DNA of 64,000 nucleotides from Staphylococcus durrellii (GCF_015594545.1 NZ_JADIIO010000001.1:1-64000); one strand, 5' to 3'. Positions 35,035 to 44,717 are shown, counted from the stretch's first letter. Numbers and translations are program-made. The notes: generated from the sequence alone by a model not told the origin.

Positions 35035-36108
35035 ATGGCACAACAAATACCACAAAAAATGAACATTTCATTACTTAATAAACCTTTCGATATGGAATTA
35101 AAAGAAGTAGACGTACCAGAAATCGGTCCACACGACGTCTTAGTCAAGGTTATGGCTGTAGGCGTTTGCGGTTCAGACGTCCACTATTACGAACATGGCA
35201 GAGTAGGTGAATTCGTTGTAGAAAAACCGCTTATCTTAGGTCATGAATGTGCAGGTATCGTTGCAGATGTAGGTTCGGCAGTAACTAAATTTAAAGTAGG
35301 CGACCGTGTAGCGATTGAACCAGGTGTAACATGCGGAGAATGTGAATACTGTAAAGCAGGGCAATATAATCTTTGTCCACATGTAGAGTTTTTAGCGACA
35401 CCTCCAATTGATGGGGCGTTCAGTCAATATATTAGCCATCCAGAAGGCTTTTTATTCCATATTCCTGACTCAATGACTTATGAACAAGCCACACTAAACG
35501 AACCATTTTCAGTAGGCATTCAAGCATGTAAACGCGCCAATGTTCAGCCAGGTTCTACTGTAGTGATTATGGGCATGGGTCCAGTTGGTTTAATGGCTGT
35601 CGTTGCTGCTAAAGCCTTTGGTGCGACTAATATTATCGTGTCTGACTTAGAACAAATTCGTCTAGACGAAGCATTAAAACTCGGTGCGACACATACAATT
35701 GATATTAAAAAAGAAGACGTTAACGAACGCATTAAAGAAATCACAAACGGCGACGGTGTAAACTATGCCATTGAAACTGCAGGTAATCCGACAGCACTCA
35801 AAAGCGCTTTAAGTTCATTAAAAAATGGAGGCACACTCGCTATCGTTGGTTTACCACAACAAGAGACAAACGACCTAAACATTCCATTTATTGCTAACCA
35901 TGAAATTAACATCGTAGGTATTTTCAGATATGCCAACACATATCAAATGGGTGTAGAAATGTTAAATTCAACTGCTGCAGATCTTGATTCAATGTTTACA
36001 GATGAATACAATTTGGAGGATGCACAACAGGCTATGGAACAAGCACGTACAAACAAAAGTGGTTCATTGAAAGTGATGGTTTATCCAAATGGTAAACCTG
36101 CAGAGTAA
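35035..36108 (+). CDS. Zn-dependent polyol (xylitol/sorbitol-type) dehydrogenase
   Basis: 357-aa medium-chain dehydrogenase/reductase. Catalytic zinc ligands are in GVCGSDVHYY and GHECAG, and the structural zinc cluster is CGECEYCKAGQYNLC. The Rossmann loop is VIMGMGPVGLMAVVAA. The layout follows sorbitol/xylitol dehydrogenases of the PDH group. ATG 35035 was chosen for its AAGGAGG site; an upstream in-frame TTG lies inside xylB. In the cassette it would oxidise the imported pentitol to xylulose for XylB. Sorbitol to fructose remains an alternative. Confidence 0.9.
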   Translation: MAQQIPQKMNISLLNKPFDMELKEVDVPEIGPHDVLVKVMAVGVCGSDVHYYEHGRVGEFVVEKPLILGHECAGIVADVGSAVTKFKVGDRVAIEPGVTCGECEYCKAGQYNLCPHVEFLATPPIDGAFSQYISHPEGFLFHIPDSMTYEQATLNEPFSVGIQACKRANVQPGSTVVIMGMGPVGLMAVVAAKAFGATNIIVSDLEQIRLDEALKLGATHTIDIKKEDVNERIKEITNGDGVNYAIETAGNPTALKSALSSLKNGGTLAIVGLPQQETNDLNIPFIANHEINIVGIFRYANTYQMGVEMLNSTAADLDSMFTDEYNLEDAQQAMEQARTNKSGSLKVMVYPNGKPAE

Positions 36109-36200
36109 GATTTGTGCTTTAATAGAGGTAGAATTTAAAATTTTGCACATTTAGTGTCTGGAATTTTGATTCGGATATGAGTCGATTAAAATATTTGAAG

Positions 36201-36235
36201 AGTCTGGGGGAAATATTAGCTCCAGACTTCTTTTT
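36201..36235 (+). terminator. Terminator of the pentitol cassette
   Basis: Stem AGTCTGG / CCAGACT followed by TTCTTTTT; it forms the left end of a dispersed intergenic repeat. Confidence 0.8.
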
Positions 36236-36363
36236 ATATTGGCAGTAGATGACGGAATTGAAAATGCGTTTGTATCAGGCTTTTTTCAACGCTAGTCATC
36301 CTTGCCGGAGCGGGGATAGAAAATCTTTTTATACAAATGAGATTTTTGTCCCGCTCCTTTTTA
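36201..36363 (+). repeat. Dispersed intergenic repeat, copy A
   Basis: About 163 bp related to the reverse complement of 44497-44659. Shared blocks, in the same order, include AGTCTGG, GCAGTAGATGAC.GAATTGAAA, GTCATCCTTGCCGG, AAAATCTT.TTATACAAAT and CCCGCT. It contains three consecutive hairpins: the terminator above, GAATTGAAAATGCG / CGC-rich arms around 36250-36295, and GGAGCGGGGA ... TCCCGCTCC near 36307-36358. Noncoding. Confidence 0.75.
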
Positions 36364-36669
36364 TTTATGTGGATAAAATATTTAGCAGTTTTGAAGTAAC
36401 AATAATTATAAAAGTATGGTCGTTGTATAGGCATAAAGTAACTTGTTATAGTATAATATAATAGTGTTTTTAATGAACGGCTTAATAACAATACTTATAA
36501 CTAATTTATAGCATGAATTACATACGACAATCGTGGAATGTTAACAGTCGAAGCGGTTGCACGATATGTACGTTTAATAGGGAAGACTACAGGAACAGTG
36601 CAGTAAGATTGCACGTAGTGTAGAAATTAAAAATTGTAGTAGTTTAGAGCTTAGAAAGGGTGAAATCGC
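36364..36669. other. Intergenic stretch before walJ
   Basis: AT-rich sequence with no recognisable gene. The walJ promoter is expected in its last 150 bp, but I could not pick out an unambiguous -35/-10 pair. Confidence 0.4.
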
Positions 36670-37461
36670 TTGATACGAATGAGTGTATTAGCGAGTGGTA
36701 GTACGGGAAATGCCACTTATGTGGAAAGTGATAAAGGCAGTTTACTCGTAGACGTAGGTCTTACCGGTAAAAAAATGGAAGAACTATTTGGACAAATAGA
36801 CAAAAAAATAGAAAATTTAAACGGCATACTTCTTACACATGAACATATTGACCATATTAAAGGTCTAGGCGTATTAGCACGTAAATACAAATTACCAATT
36901 TATGCCAATGAAAAAACTTGGACAGCAATAGATAAAAAGGATAGTAAAATTCCTATGGATCAAAAATTTATTTTTAACCCATACGACACACAATCCATTG
37001 CAGGATTCGATGTAGAGTCATTTAATGTATCTCACGATGCCATTGACCCTCAATTTTACATTTTCCATAACAATTATAAGAAATTTACCATTTTAACTGA
37101 CACAGGATATGTATCAGACCGTATGAAAGGTATGATTCAAGGCAGCGATGCATTTATGTTTGAAAGCAATCACGATGTGGATATGTTACGTATGTGCCGT
37201 TATCCTTGGAAAACCAAGCAACGAATTTTAGGCGATATGGGCCACGTGTCAAATGAAGATGCAGGACATGCCATGACAGACGTAATAACTGGCAATACGA
37301 AACGCATCTATTTATCACATTTATCACAAGATAATAATATGAAAGATTTAGCACGTATGAGCGTTGCACAGGTATTGAACGAACACGACATCGATACGGA
37401 ACGTGAAGTTGTACTATGCGATACAGATAAGGCGGAAGCGACACCTATTTATACATTGTAG
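36670..37461 (+). CDS. walJ: Metallo-beta-lactamase fold nuclease WalJ (YycJ)
   Basis: 263 aa of the YycJ group. The metal-binding signature THEHIDH is near residue 57 and TDTGYVSD supplies a further ligand. [15 protein letters not shown] is the conserved start. YycJ proteins are 5'-3' exonucleases linked to mismatch repair and to coordination of replication and wall growth. TTG 36670 ([10 protein letters not shown]) is the first usable start after an in-frame TGA, with AAAGGGTGA before it. In S. aureus it directly follows walI; here the cassette intervenes. Confidence 0.94.
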   Translation: MIRMSVLASGSTGNATYVESDKGSLLVDVGLTGKKMEELFGQIDKKIENLNGILLTHEHIDHIKGLGVLARKYKLPIYANEKTWTAIDKKDSKIPMDQKFIFNPYDTQSIAGFDVESFNVSHDAIDPQFYIFHNNYKKFTILTDTGYVSDRMKGMIQGSDAFMFESNHDVDMLRMCRYPWKTKQRILGDMGHVSNEDAGHAMTDVITGNTKRIYLSHLSQDNNMKDLARMSVAQVLNEHDIDTEREVVLCDTDKAEATPIYTL

Positions 37462-37518
37462 AAATATGATAGAAGGTTTAGCGGGTATATTTGAGTACAT
37501 GATATCAATATAATATAT

Positions 37519-37552
37519 GAGCTGGGACATGATGATATGTCTCAGCTTTTTC
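37519..37552 (+). terminator. Terminator after walJ
   Basis: Stem AGCTGGGACAT / ATGTCTCAGCT with T4-5 tail, one G-T-type imperfection. Confidence 0.8.
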
Positions 37553-37727
37553 AATACCAAAATTTGAATTATAAACATGGTATAATATAACAAAAATAAA
37601 GCATTATATTATTTTAGAGATAGAACTGTTTTAGTATGAAATAGATAAGTTAGTCATAATTTTATGATACTAGGAAACAATTTTTCCAAAATGCTTTGTA
37701 ATAGGATATTAAGGAATTGTAAATCAT

Positions 37728-37958
37728 TGTGTATAACTATGTAAGACAACCACGAAGTTATCCACTGTTTTGTGCAAAGTTATCCAGTGTTGTGCACAAT
37801 TCACAGAGAAATACCCACATTATACACAGGGTTATACACAAATACACAAGTTATCCCCGGAATAAGCATTACAAAATTGTAAAATGTGTAAAGTATGTTT
37901 ATTCAATAATGGTATAATTAGAGGGAAATGTGTGAATAAGTGTATAACTTGTGGATAA
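37728..37958. other. DnaA-box cluster between walJ and rlmH
   Basis: At least eight 9-mers fit or nearly fit TTATNCACA within 231 bp. On the plus strand: TTATCCACT 37758, TTATCCAGT 37780, TTATACACA 37820 and 37832, TTATCCCCG 37851. On the minus strand: TGTGTATAA 37728, TGTGAATAA 37931 and a perfect TGTGGATAA at 37950. This density exceeds what I see in the dnaA-dnaN gap. Such clusters elsewhere titrate DnaA or regulate transcription; the role here is inferred. The rlmH promoter is likely TATAAT-like TATAATTA near 37913. Confidence 0.75.
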
Positions 37959-37999
37959 GTCTAACAACTTGTGATTATTAAAGAGATTTGGAGGATAAC

Positions 38000-38479
38000 A
38001 TGAAAATAACAATACTGACCATAGGCAAACTTAAAGAAAAATATTGGAAACAAGCCATTGCAGAATACGAAAAACGCCTTGGCGCCTACACTAAAATAGA
38101 AATCATTGAAGTGGCCGACGAAAAAGCACCCGAAAACATGAGCGACAAAGAAATAGAACAAGTGAAAGCGAAAGAAGGCCAACGCTTACTAAGCAAAATC
38201 AAAGATCAAGCCACCGTCATCACACTAGAAATCAAAGGCAACATGCTGACATCAGAAGGTTTAGCTAAGGAGATAGAACGCCGTATGACCCAAGGCCAAA
38301 GCGACTTCGTATTTATTATCGGCGGCTCTCATGGACTGCACCAAGACGTCCTAAACAGAAGCAACTACAGCCTTTCATTTAGTAAGATGACCTTCCCCCA
38401 CCAAATGATGCGCGTCGTGCTAATCGAACAAGTCTATAGAGCATTCAAGATAATGCGAGGAGAAGCGTATCATAAGTGA
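38000..38479 (+). CDS. rlmH: 23S rRNA pseudouridine-1915 N3-methyltransferase RlmH (OrfX)
   Basis: 159 aa, SPOUT/trefoil-knot methyltransferase that modifies pseudouridine 1915 of 23S rRNA using SAM. The cofactor knot [13 protein letters not shown] and the C-terminal [25 protein letters not shown] are intact. ATG 38000 ([11 protein letters not shown]) was chosen because TTTGGAGG precedes it and it gives the canonical length. The last codons GEAYHK form the integration site for SCC elements. Confidence 0.98.
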   Translation: MKITILTIGKLKEKYWKQAIAEYEKRLGAYTKIEIIEVADEKAPENMSDKEIEQVKAKEGQRLLSKIKDQATVITLEIKGNMLTSEGLAKEIERRMTQGQSDFVFIIGGSHGLHQDVLNRSNYSLSFSKMTFPHQMMRVVLIEQVYRAFKIMRGEAYHK

Positions 38480-38481
38480 TG
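38462..38481 (+). other. SCC attachment site attB (apparently unoccupied)
   Basis: GAAGCGTATCATAAGTGATG at the 3' end of rlmH is the site recognised by Ccr recombinases of SCC/SCCmec. I looked for a second copy in either orientation downstream and found none, and no ccr genes are present, so the site appears empty. Confidence 0.85.
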
Positions 38482-38580
38482 GGGTTTTAGAAGAGTACGC
38501 TAAAAATAACAAAATTATTTATAATTGATAATGTCTTCGATATTTCTCATCAATATAAATAATTTAATTAGTAATTTTAA

Positions 38581-38622
38581 AATAGAGTATCCTTCACTAT
38601 AAAATGAAGGTATTCTATTTTT
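38581..38622 (+). terminator. Hairpin terminator downstream of rlmH
   Basis: Stem AATAGAGTATCCTTCA / TGAAGGTATTCTATT (one mismatch) followed by T-rich sequence; a 413-bp gap to lytS otherwise holds only a doubtful short open frame. Confidence 0.75.
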
Positions 38623-38892
38623 ATTGGAAGCAATCGTATATAGCCCATTTTTTAAATAGCATTAAAAGTAAGTTGGAACCCTTTATTTAGTAATGTTGTC
38701 ACACTAGCATCATTTATAAAATCGTCATAAACTTCTTTTCGGAAAAGCAAATATTCGATACAATTATACGTGATAATGCTTGATATTACGATAAGTATAA
38801 TTCGTTCAATTATATGTCTTAGAATGAATTTACTCAATATACAGAGCTATTGATATATAGCTCTAGATAATAAACAATTATAAGGATACGTT

Positions 38893-40644
38893 ATGTTAAA
38901 TTTATTTATACTTCTACTTGAACGTGTAGGCTTAATCATACTGATTGCCTATATTTTAATGAATATCAATCATTTTAAAACAATGATGAACGAGCGTGAA
39001 AAGCGACGTTCGCAATGGCAATTAATTATTATTTTTGGTTGCTTTTCTATGATTTCAAACTTTACAGGTATACAAATACATGGTGATGAAATCATTAATG
39101 GCACAGTTTATAACCACCTTGATCCTAATGCATCTTTAGCCAATACACGTGTTTTGACTATCGGTGTATCTGGGCTTATCGGTGGGCCGTTTGTAGCTAT
39201 AGTAGTTGCTTTAATTTCAGGTATATATCGTGTTTACATTGGTGGTGCAGATGCATATATCTATTTAATTTCCTCTATTATAATAGCAATCGTTTCTGGT
39301 TACTTTGGTTATAAGGCCATGCGAGCTAACCGTTATCCTACCATTGTAAAAGGTGCTTTAATTGGAGGTACTACAGAAATTATTCAAATGCTGTGTATTC
39401 TCACTTTTTCTAATAACACTGATCATGCTTGGACATTAGTTAAACTCATAGCTATTCCAATGATCTCTATAAATTCTATCGGTACTGCCATATTCCTATC
39501 TATTATTTTATCTACTATTAAACAAGAGGAAAAAACACGAGCGATACAAACGCATGATGTATTACAACTCGCTAATCAAACTTTGCCATATTTCCGTTCT
39601 GGTTTGAATGAGCAATCAGCGAAAAAAGCTGCTGAGATTATCCTTGATTTAATGCGTGTATCTGCAGTTGCTATTACTAATCGTAAAGATATTTTGACCC
39701 ATGTTGGTGTAGCAAGCGATCATCATGTTACACAAAAAGCCATTATTACTAATCTATCTAAACGTGCCATCCAATCTGGCACTTTAAAAGAAGCATATTC
39801 TAGTGAAGATATAGGTTGTAATCATCCAGGTTGCCCTTTAGAAGCAGCAATTGTAGTACCTTTACGGGTGAAAAATGATGTTGTAGGCACGTTGAAATTA
39901 TATTTTACAAATAAATATGATGTAAACTTTGCAGACAAACAATTAGCAACGGGACTTGCAGAAATCTTTTCAAGCCAACTTGAATTAGGTCAAGTAGAAG
40001 CGCAAAGTGCATTAATACGTGATGCTGAGATTAAATCACTACAAGCACAAGTTAACCCGCATTTTTTCTTTAACGCAATTAATACTATTTCAGCGTTAGT
40101 ACGAATTGATAGTGAAAAAGCACGTGAGTTACTCTTACAACTTAGTCAGTTCTTCCGCTCCAATCTACAAGGCGCTCGCAACAACACCATTTCTTTAGAA
40201 AAGGAATTGCAACAAGTTGAATCTTATCTATCTTTAGAACAAGCACGATACCCAGACCGATTTAATGTGTCTTTTGATATTGATGAAACTTGTTATGGTG
40301 CACTTGTACCACCATTTGCTATACAAATACTTGTTGAAAATGCCATCAAACATGCTTTTAAAAGTAGAAAATATAATAATAAAATTATTGTCAAAGCACA
40401 CAAATCTCAAACTGGGCTAGCGATTTCTGTAACCGACAACGGCCACGGCATTCCTACTGAAAAACTTGGTAAAATTGGCAAAACCAGTGTTTATTCAGAA
40501 TCTGGGAGTGGAAGCGCACTCGAAAACTTAAATCACAGGTTAGAAGGGCTGTTTGGTCATGATGCAAGTCTTCAAATTTTATCTAATCAACATGGTACAA
40601 CTGTGAGTTCCACAATTCCATATCACAGTATAGAGGAGGAATAA
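38893..40644 (+). CDS. lytS: Sensor histidine kinase LytS
   Basis: 583 aa. N-terminal 5TMR-LYT membrane domain (about residues 1-210), then a GAF domain around 225-360. The LytS/YehU-type kinase core has H390 in [13 protein letters not shown], and the GHKL ATPase has [17 protein letters not shown] and [12 protein letters not shown]. It senses changes in membrane potential or metabolic state and phosphorylates LytR. lytR follows after 2 bp and lrgAB after a further 120 bp, the classical lytSR-lrgAB block. Confidence 0.96.
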   Translation: MLNLFILLLERVGLIILIAYILMNINHFKTMMNEREKRRSQWQLIIIFGCFSMISNFTGIQIHGDEIINGTVYNHLDPNASLANTRVLTIGVSGLIGGPFVAIVVALISGIYRVYIGGADAYIYLISSIIIAIVSGYFGYKAMRANRYPTIVKGALIGGTTEIIQMLCILTFSNNTDHAWTLVKLIAIPMISINSIGTAIFLSIILSTIKQEEKTRAIQTHDVLQLANQTLPYFRSGLNEQSAKKAAEIILDLMRVSAVAITNRKDILTHVGVASDHHVTQKAIITNLSKRAIQSGTLKEAYSSEDIGCNHPGCPLEAAIVVPLRVKNDVVGTLKLYFTNKYDVNFADKQLATGLAEIFSSQLELGQVEAQSALIRDAEIKSLQAQVNPHFFFNAINTISALVRIDSEKARELLLQLSQFFRSNLQGARNNTISLEKELQQVESYLSLEQARYPDRFNVSFDIDETCYGALVPPFAIQILVENAIKHAFKSRKYNNKIIVKAHKSQTGLAISVTDNGHGIPTEKLGKIGKTSVYSESGSGSALENLNHRLEGLFGHDASLQILSNQHGTTVSSTIPYHSIEEE

Positions 40645-40646
40645 AT

Positions 40647-41414
40647 TTGAAATCAATTATTGTAGATGATGAACCCTTAGCACGGAATGAACTACATTAT
40701 TTACTAACTCAAATTCGTCATTTTGAAAAAATTGATGAAGCTGAAAATGTTTCTGAAACGTTAGAATTGTTACTTTACGATGATTATGATGTTATTTTTC
40801 TTGATATTAATTTAATGGATGAAAGTGGTCTTGACCTTGCGAACAAAATAAAGAAAATGAAACACGCCCCATTTATCGTCTTTGCGACAGCACATGATAC
40901 ATTTGCTGTTAAAGCTTTTGAATTAGATGCCATTGATTATATTCTTAAGCCATTTGAGCAACAACGTATTGCCCAAGCTGTTCATAAAGTGGAACTTGCC
41001 ATTGGTCAAACTAGCGAACAACATAATGACAGTGGTTTAACACCTTCAATAAGTAATGAAAATAGTCAAGAAGATACAAGATCAAGTAAAGTTTTACCTA
41101 TAGAGGTAGATGAACGTATTCATATTATTAATTTAAATGATATTATTGCAATTTCGGTTAATAATGGCACTACAACTATAAATACGACCCATGGAGATTT
41201 TGAAACGTCAGAACCTTTGAGCCATTACGAGAAGAAAATTGAAACGCAAAAATTCATGCGCATTCATCGATCTACGCTAGTTAATAAAGCACATATACAA
41301 ACGATTGAGCATTGGTTCAATTACACATATCAACTTACAATGACAAACCAATTAAAATTTCAAGTTAGCCGTTCGTATATGAAGCCCTTTAAACAAATGA
41401 TGGGGTTATCTTGA
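40647..41414 (+). CDS. lytR: Response regulator LytR
   Basis: 255 aa. Receiver domain with DDE at 7-9 and phospho-acceptor D53 in [14 protein letters not shown], a linker rich in S, N and E, and a C-terminal LytTR DNA-binding domain ([18 protein letters not shown] ... [15 protein letters not shown]). It starts at TTG behind GAGGAGG. It is expected to activate lrgAB immediately downstream in response to LytS. Confidence 0.96.
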   Translation: MKSIIVDDEPLARNELHYLLTQIRHFEKIDEAENVSETLELLLYDDYDVIFLDINLMDESGLDLANKIKKMKHAPFIVFATAHDTFAVKAFELDAIDYILKPFEQQRIAQAVHKVELAIGQTSEQHNDSGLTPSISNENSQEDTRSSKVLPIEVDERIHIINLNDIIAISVNNGTTTINTTHGDFETSEPLSHYEKKIETQKFMRIHRSTLVNKAHIQTIEHWFNYTYQLTMTNQLKFQVSRSYMKPFKQMMGLS

Positions 41415-41479
41415 TAGTCACATTTCAATTAATGCATTTCAGCTCCAACGAGTCGTAAGTCACATTAAAATCCCAATAT

Positions 41480-41493
41480 AGTAATCGCTTTCA
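41480..41493 (-). promoter_or_regulatory. cre-like site upstream of lrgAB
   Basis: The minus strand reads TGAAAGCGATTACT, one mismatch from the CcpA site consensus TGWAANCGNTNWCA, 42 bp before lrgA. It sits next to a plausible -35 region (TTGACT at 41502). Carbon-source control of lrgAB is known in other Firmicutes, so it is a reasonable candidate. Confidence 0.45.
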
Positions 41494-41534
41494 TTTTATA
41501 ATTGACTCAAGATTAATTTGGGAGGCAATTTTAA

Positions 41535-41978
41535 ATGGAAGTAGAAAATAAACAACATAAAACAGAAAGTAATAGTTCTAAAACATATAACTTTTTCCAT
41601 CAAGCTCTTGTTATAGCTATCGTTATGCTTATTTCAAATATTATCGAAAGCTTTATGCCGGTACCAATGCCAGCTTCGGTAATTGGACTCGTCTTATTAT
41701 TCATCGCTTTATGTACTGGTATTGTTAAACTTGGTGAAGTTGAAAGTGTCGGTACAACATTAACTAATAATATTGGTTTCTTATTTGTACCTGCAGGTGT
41801 CTCAGTCATTAATTCGCTAGGGGTGTTAAGCACTAGCCCAATCCTAATTATATTATTAATTATCATTTCAACGTTGCTCTTGTTGTTATGTACAGGATTT
41901 TTGTCTCAGATGATTATTACAAAATCCTTTATTCCGAAAAAAGCAAAACATAAAAAATTGGTGGAGGATAAATTATGA
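41535..41978 (+). CDS. lrgA: Antiholin-like protein LrgA
   Basis: 147 aa, four hydrophobic segments with the LrgA/CidA pattern [19 protein letters not shown] near residue 40. LrgA and LrgB form a membrane pair that counteracts CidAB and has been linked to pyruvate handling and autolysis control. The start follows GGGAGG. It overlaps lrgB by four bases. Confidence 0.95.
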   Translation: MEVENKQHKTESNSSKTYNFFHQALVIAIVMLISNIIESFMPVPMPASVIGLVLLFIALCTGIVKLGEVESVGTTLTNNIGFLFVPAGVSVINSLGVLSTSPILIILLIIISTLLLLLCTGFLSQMIITKSFIPKKAKHKKLVEDKL

Positions 41979-42676
41979 TTGAACATTTAGCGATCAACAC
42001 ACCTTATTTTGGTATTCTTCTATCTCTAATACCTTTTATCATTGCAACTTATTTATTTAAAAAAACAAATGGCTTTTTCTTATTCACACCATTATTCTTT
42101 AGTATGGTGGTCGGCATCATTTTTTTAAAATTAACAGGTATTGACTACGCAAATTATAAAATTGGTGGAGATATCATCAATTTCTTCTTAGAACCAGCAA
42201 CAATATGTTTCGCTATACCTTTATATAAACGTCGTGATGTCTTAAAAAAATATTGGAAACAAGTAATAGGTGGTATCACTTTAGGTACAACTGCTGCGCT
42301 TGCTTGTATTTATCTTATCGCAAAAGCATTCCAATTTTCTGATGGCGTTGTAGCCTCTATGTTACCTCAAGGTGCAACAACTGCCATTGCTTTACCCGTA
42401 TCAGCAGATATAGGTGGCATCAAAGAGTTAACATCACTAGCAGTTATTTTAAATGGTGTTATTATATATGCTTTAGGCTCTAAATTAATTAAATTATTTA
42501 ATATAACAAACCCTATTGCACGTGGCTTAGCACTTGGAACGAGTGGCCATTCATTAGGTGTTTCATCTGCACAGGAATTTGGTGAAACTGAAGCTTCCAT
42601 GGCATCTATTTCACTAGTCATTGTTGGTGTTATTGTTGTAATCGTTGCTCCAATATTAGCTAACCTTTTATTATAA
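41975..42676 (+). CDS. lrgB: Antiholin-like protein LrgB
   Basis: 233-aa polytopic membrane protein. The conserved LrgB/CidB core includes [20 protein letters not shown] and [20 protein letters not shown]. It starts ATGA within the lrgA stop, so the two are translationally coupled. It is the last gene of the lytSR-lrgAB block. Confidence 0.95.
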   Translation: MIEHLAINTPYFGILLSLIPFIIATYLFKKTNGFFLFTPLFFSMVVGIIFLKLTGIDYANYKIGGDIINFFLEPATICFAIPLYKRRDVLKKYWKQVIGGITLGTTAALACIYLIAKAFQFSDGVVASMLPQGATTAIALPVSADIGGIKELTSLAVILNGVIIYALGSKLIKLFNITNPIARGLALGTSGHSLGVSSAQEFGETEASMASISLVIVGVIVVIVAPILANLLL

Positions 42677-43236
42677 ATTGATAAAAATACTTTACGCATT
42701 TTTATAGAAGAATAATTTGAAAAAATTTCTTATGAAGAAGTATTGATTCAATCGATAGTTAACTTTGTTAGTAATATGCCTCACAGATTTATATTTTAGC
42801 GCTGACTGGGAGTATAAAGGGAAGTTAATCAATGAAATTTCTAACTTAACTATTATTTATCTTGTGCTATATCCATTAAGCTTCCTATCTACTACTTTAT
42901 ATTTTATTTCAATTCAATAAGTTATAAGCATTTTCAAACTCAATACTTTGAAAATGCTTATTTGTATATACTATAAAAATTTGAGATTCTAGTTAAAGTT
43001 CTAAAGAGCAATTTAATTATAGAAAAAAATGATTAATTACACTAAAAATTAATTGATAAAAGTTGTCTATAATTAAAATATATTTTCAAAAGCCGCATCA
43101 TAATACGATAATTAAAGCCCTATAATAAATAAAACTAAATATAAATTGGTCATCATTGAAATTATGGTAGCCAGTGTTGTTCTTTATAAAATTATTTTAG
43201 TTATAATATTTTGTCAAAGTAAATATAATAAAAGAC
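42677..43236. other. Gene-poor intergenic stretch
   Basis: AT-rich sequence after lrgB. A short open piece (KISYEEVLIQSIVNFVSNMP, about 42719-42785) looks like a coding relic but has no start or ribosome binding site. A weak inverted repeat with AAGCATTTTCAAA / TTTGAAAATGCTT arms at 42926-42960 could be the lrgB terminator. Confidence 0.4.
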
Positions 43237-43423
43237 ATTTACTTTTAAATTTAAAGAAAAATTTCCTGATTTTAAAGTAACTACATATGAAGCGGGAATA
43301 AGAAATGTCTTTTAAAGTTAAAATCATTTTCTCAAAACCTCATATTCACCCCTGAGTCATATGGATTGACGTTGGGACTTGCCAAGTCTATTATGAGCCA
43401 TGAAGAATATTAATAAAGGTATT
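43237..43423 (+). pseudogene. Possible relic coding fragments, unknown
   Basis: Two open pieces with protein-like composition: FKEKFPDFKVTTYEAGIRNV ending TAA near 43312, and FTPESYGLTLGLAKSIMSHE ending TAA near 43413. The second vaguely resembles the G2 box (GLGLxIxKxI) of a histidine kinase ATPase domain. Neither has a start. Evidence is weak; chance open frames are possible. Confidence 0.25.
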
Positions 43424-43453
43424 CTATCAGGTTTGTAACGGAGGAATTAATTG

Positions 43454-44494
43454 ATGTTAAATGCTAAAGCAAGAGCTGTAAATAGTCCGGATTCTAATTT
43501 TTATGCTACAGAGATTACAAGAAGAGATCTTGATAAACATGATATTTTGATAGAAATTAAATATGCAGGCATATGCCATTCAGATATTCATACTGCACAT
43601 GAAGAATGGGGCCCAGTTAACTATCCATTGGTACCTGGTCATGAAATTGCCGGTATTGTTAAAGAAGTCGGTTCTGATGTTAGTAAATATCAAGTAGATG
43701 ACCGTGTCGGTGTTGGCTGCATGGTAGACTCTTGTGGTGAATGTGAACACTGCCAAAACGGTGAAGAACAGTACTGCTCAAAAGGGATGGTTGGCACATA
43801 TGCAAGTACGGATAGATATGGCGAACCAACTCAAGGTGGTTACTCAACTCATATAGTCGTACATGAAGATTTTGTACTAAGTATTCCTGATAATATTAGT
43901 TTAGATGCTGCTGCACCTTTACTATGTGCTGGTATTACGACTTATTCACCTTTAAATAACTGGAAAGCATACGAAGGTAAAAATGTGGCTGTTATCGGTA
44001 TGGGTGGACTTGGGCACATGGCTGTTCAAATAGCGCATGCTATGGGAGCTGAAGTAACCGTATTATCAAGAACGTTAAATAAAAAAGAAGACGGCTTAAA
44101 ATTGGGCGCTTCTAATTATTATGCAACAAGTGATGAATCAACATTTGAACAGCTTGCAAACTCATTTGATTTAATTATTAATACAGTAAGTGCTAATTTA
44201 AAAATAGACGATTACCTTAAATTATTAAAATTAGATGGTACAATTGTTAATGTTGGTGCACCAGCAGAACCTGTATCATTACAAGTTGCAAATTTAATAG
44301 GTCATCGTAGATCATTTGCAGGTTCAGCAATTGGTGGTATAAGAGAAACTCAAGAAATGTTAGATTTCTGTTCAAAACACAATATTAAACCACAAATCGA
44401 ATTAATTTCAGCTGATCAAATTGATGAAGCATATGAGAGAGTGTTATCTTCAGATGTTAAATATCGTTTCGTTATTGATACAAGTACAATGTAA
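43454..44494 (+). CDS. Zn-dependent alcohol dehydrogenase (CAD/YahK-type aldehyde reductase)
   Basis: 346-aa medium-chain dehydrogenase. Catalytic zinc site CHSDIHTAHEEWG and GHEIAG, structural zinc cysteines CGECEHCQNGEEQYC, and nucleotide loop GMGGLGHMAVQIAHAMG. The GxGGLGH motif and the YxxDRYGEPTQGGYS segment are characteristic of the cinnamyl-alcohol-dehydrogenase-like NADPH aldehyde reductases. The ATG at 43454 follows AACGGAGGA; an adjacent upstream TTG is possible. Substrate not determinable. No neighbour suggests a pathway. Confidence 0.88.
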   Translation: MLNAKARAVNSPDSNFYATEITRRDLDKHDILIEIKYAGICHSDIHTAHEEWGPVNYPLVPGHEIAGIVKEVGSDVSKYQVDDRVGVGCMVDSCGECEHCQNGEEQYCSKGMVGTYASTDRYGEPTQGGYSTHIVVHEDFVLSIPDNISLDAAAPLLCAGITTYSPLNNWKAYEGKNVAVIGMGGLGHMAVQIAHAMGAEVTVLSRTLNKKEDGLKLGASNYYATSDESTFEQLANSFDLIINTVSANLKIDDYLKLLKLDGTIVNVGAPAEPVSLQVANLIGHRRSFAGSAIGGIRETQEMLDFCSKHNIKPQIELISADQIDEAYERVLSSDVKYRFVIDTSTM

Positions 44495-44496
44495 TA

Positions 44497-44659
44497 AAGA
44501 AGGAAGCGGGAAAGAAATCTTATTTGTATAAGAAGATTTTGTAGTCCGTCCCGGCAAGGATGACTGAATTGAAAGAAGATTGATGCATGCGCACTTTCAA
44601 TTCAGTCATCTACTGCTAATATAAAAAAGAGTCTAGTGATAATATTATATCCCAGACTT
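44497..44659 (-). repeat. Dispersed intergenic repeat, copy B
   Basis: Inverted relative of the element at 36201-36363. The most similar parts are CCGGCAAGGATGAC at about 44551 and the hairpin formed by TGACTGAATTGAAAG / CTTTCAATTCAGTCA at 44561-44610. It begins three bases after the alcohol dehydrogenase stop and probably doubles as its transcription end. Confidence 0.72.
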
Positions 44660-44717
44660 ATTTTGAGAATGGGTGTTTATGTTCTAACCTCTTTTTCTTT
44701 AATAATTAGAAAACTAG

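Noticed and set aside
38652..38837. 61-codon minus-strand open frame downstream of rlmH with a hydrophobic segment
   Set aside because: It starts at a TTG with no ribosome binding site, and part of its upstream region is a hairpin (AGAGCTAT / ATAGCTCT). I could not support it as a gene.
43285..43303. GAAGCGGGAATAAGAAATG as a second SCC att site
   Set aside because: It shares only the first six bases and scattered positions with the rlmH attB, and no ccr or cassette genes lie between.
44561..44610. Hairpin TGACTGAATTGAAAG / CTTTCAATTCAGTCA as a simple adh terminator
   Set aside because: It has no T run and is part of the larger dispersed repeat, so it was described there instead.
36201..44659. 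The inverted repeat pair as ends of a composite transposon
   Set aside because: The segment between contains core genes (walJ, rlmH) and no transposase, and there are no target-site duplications that I could see.
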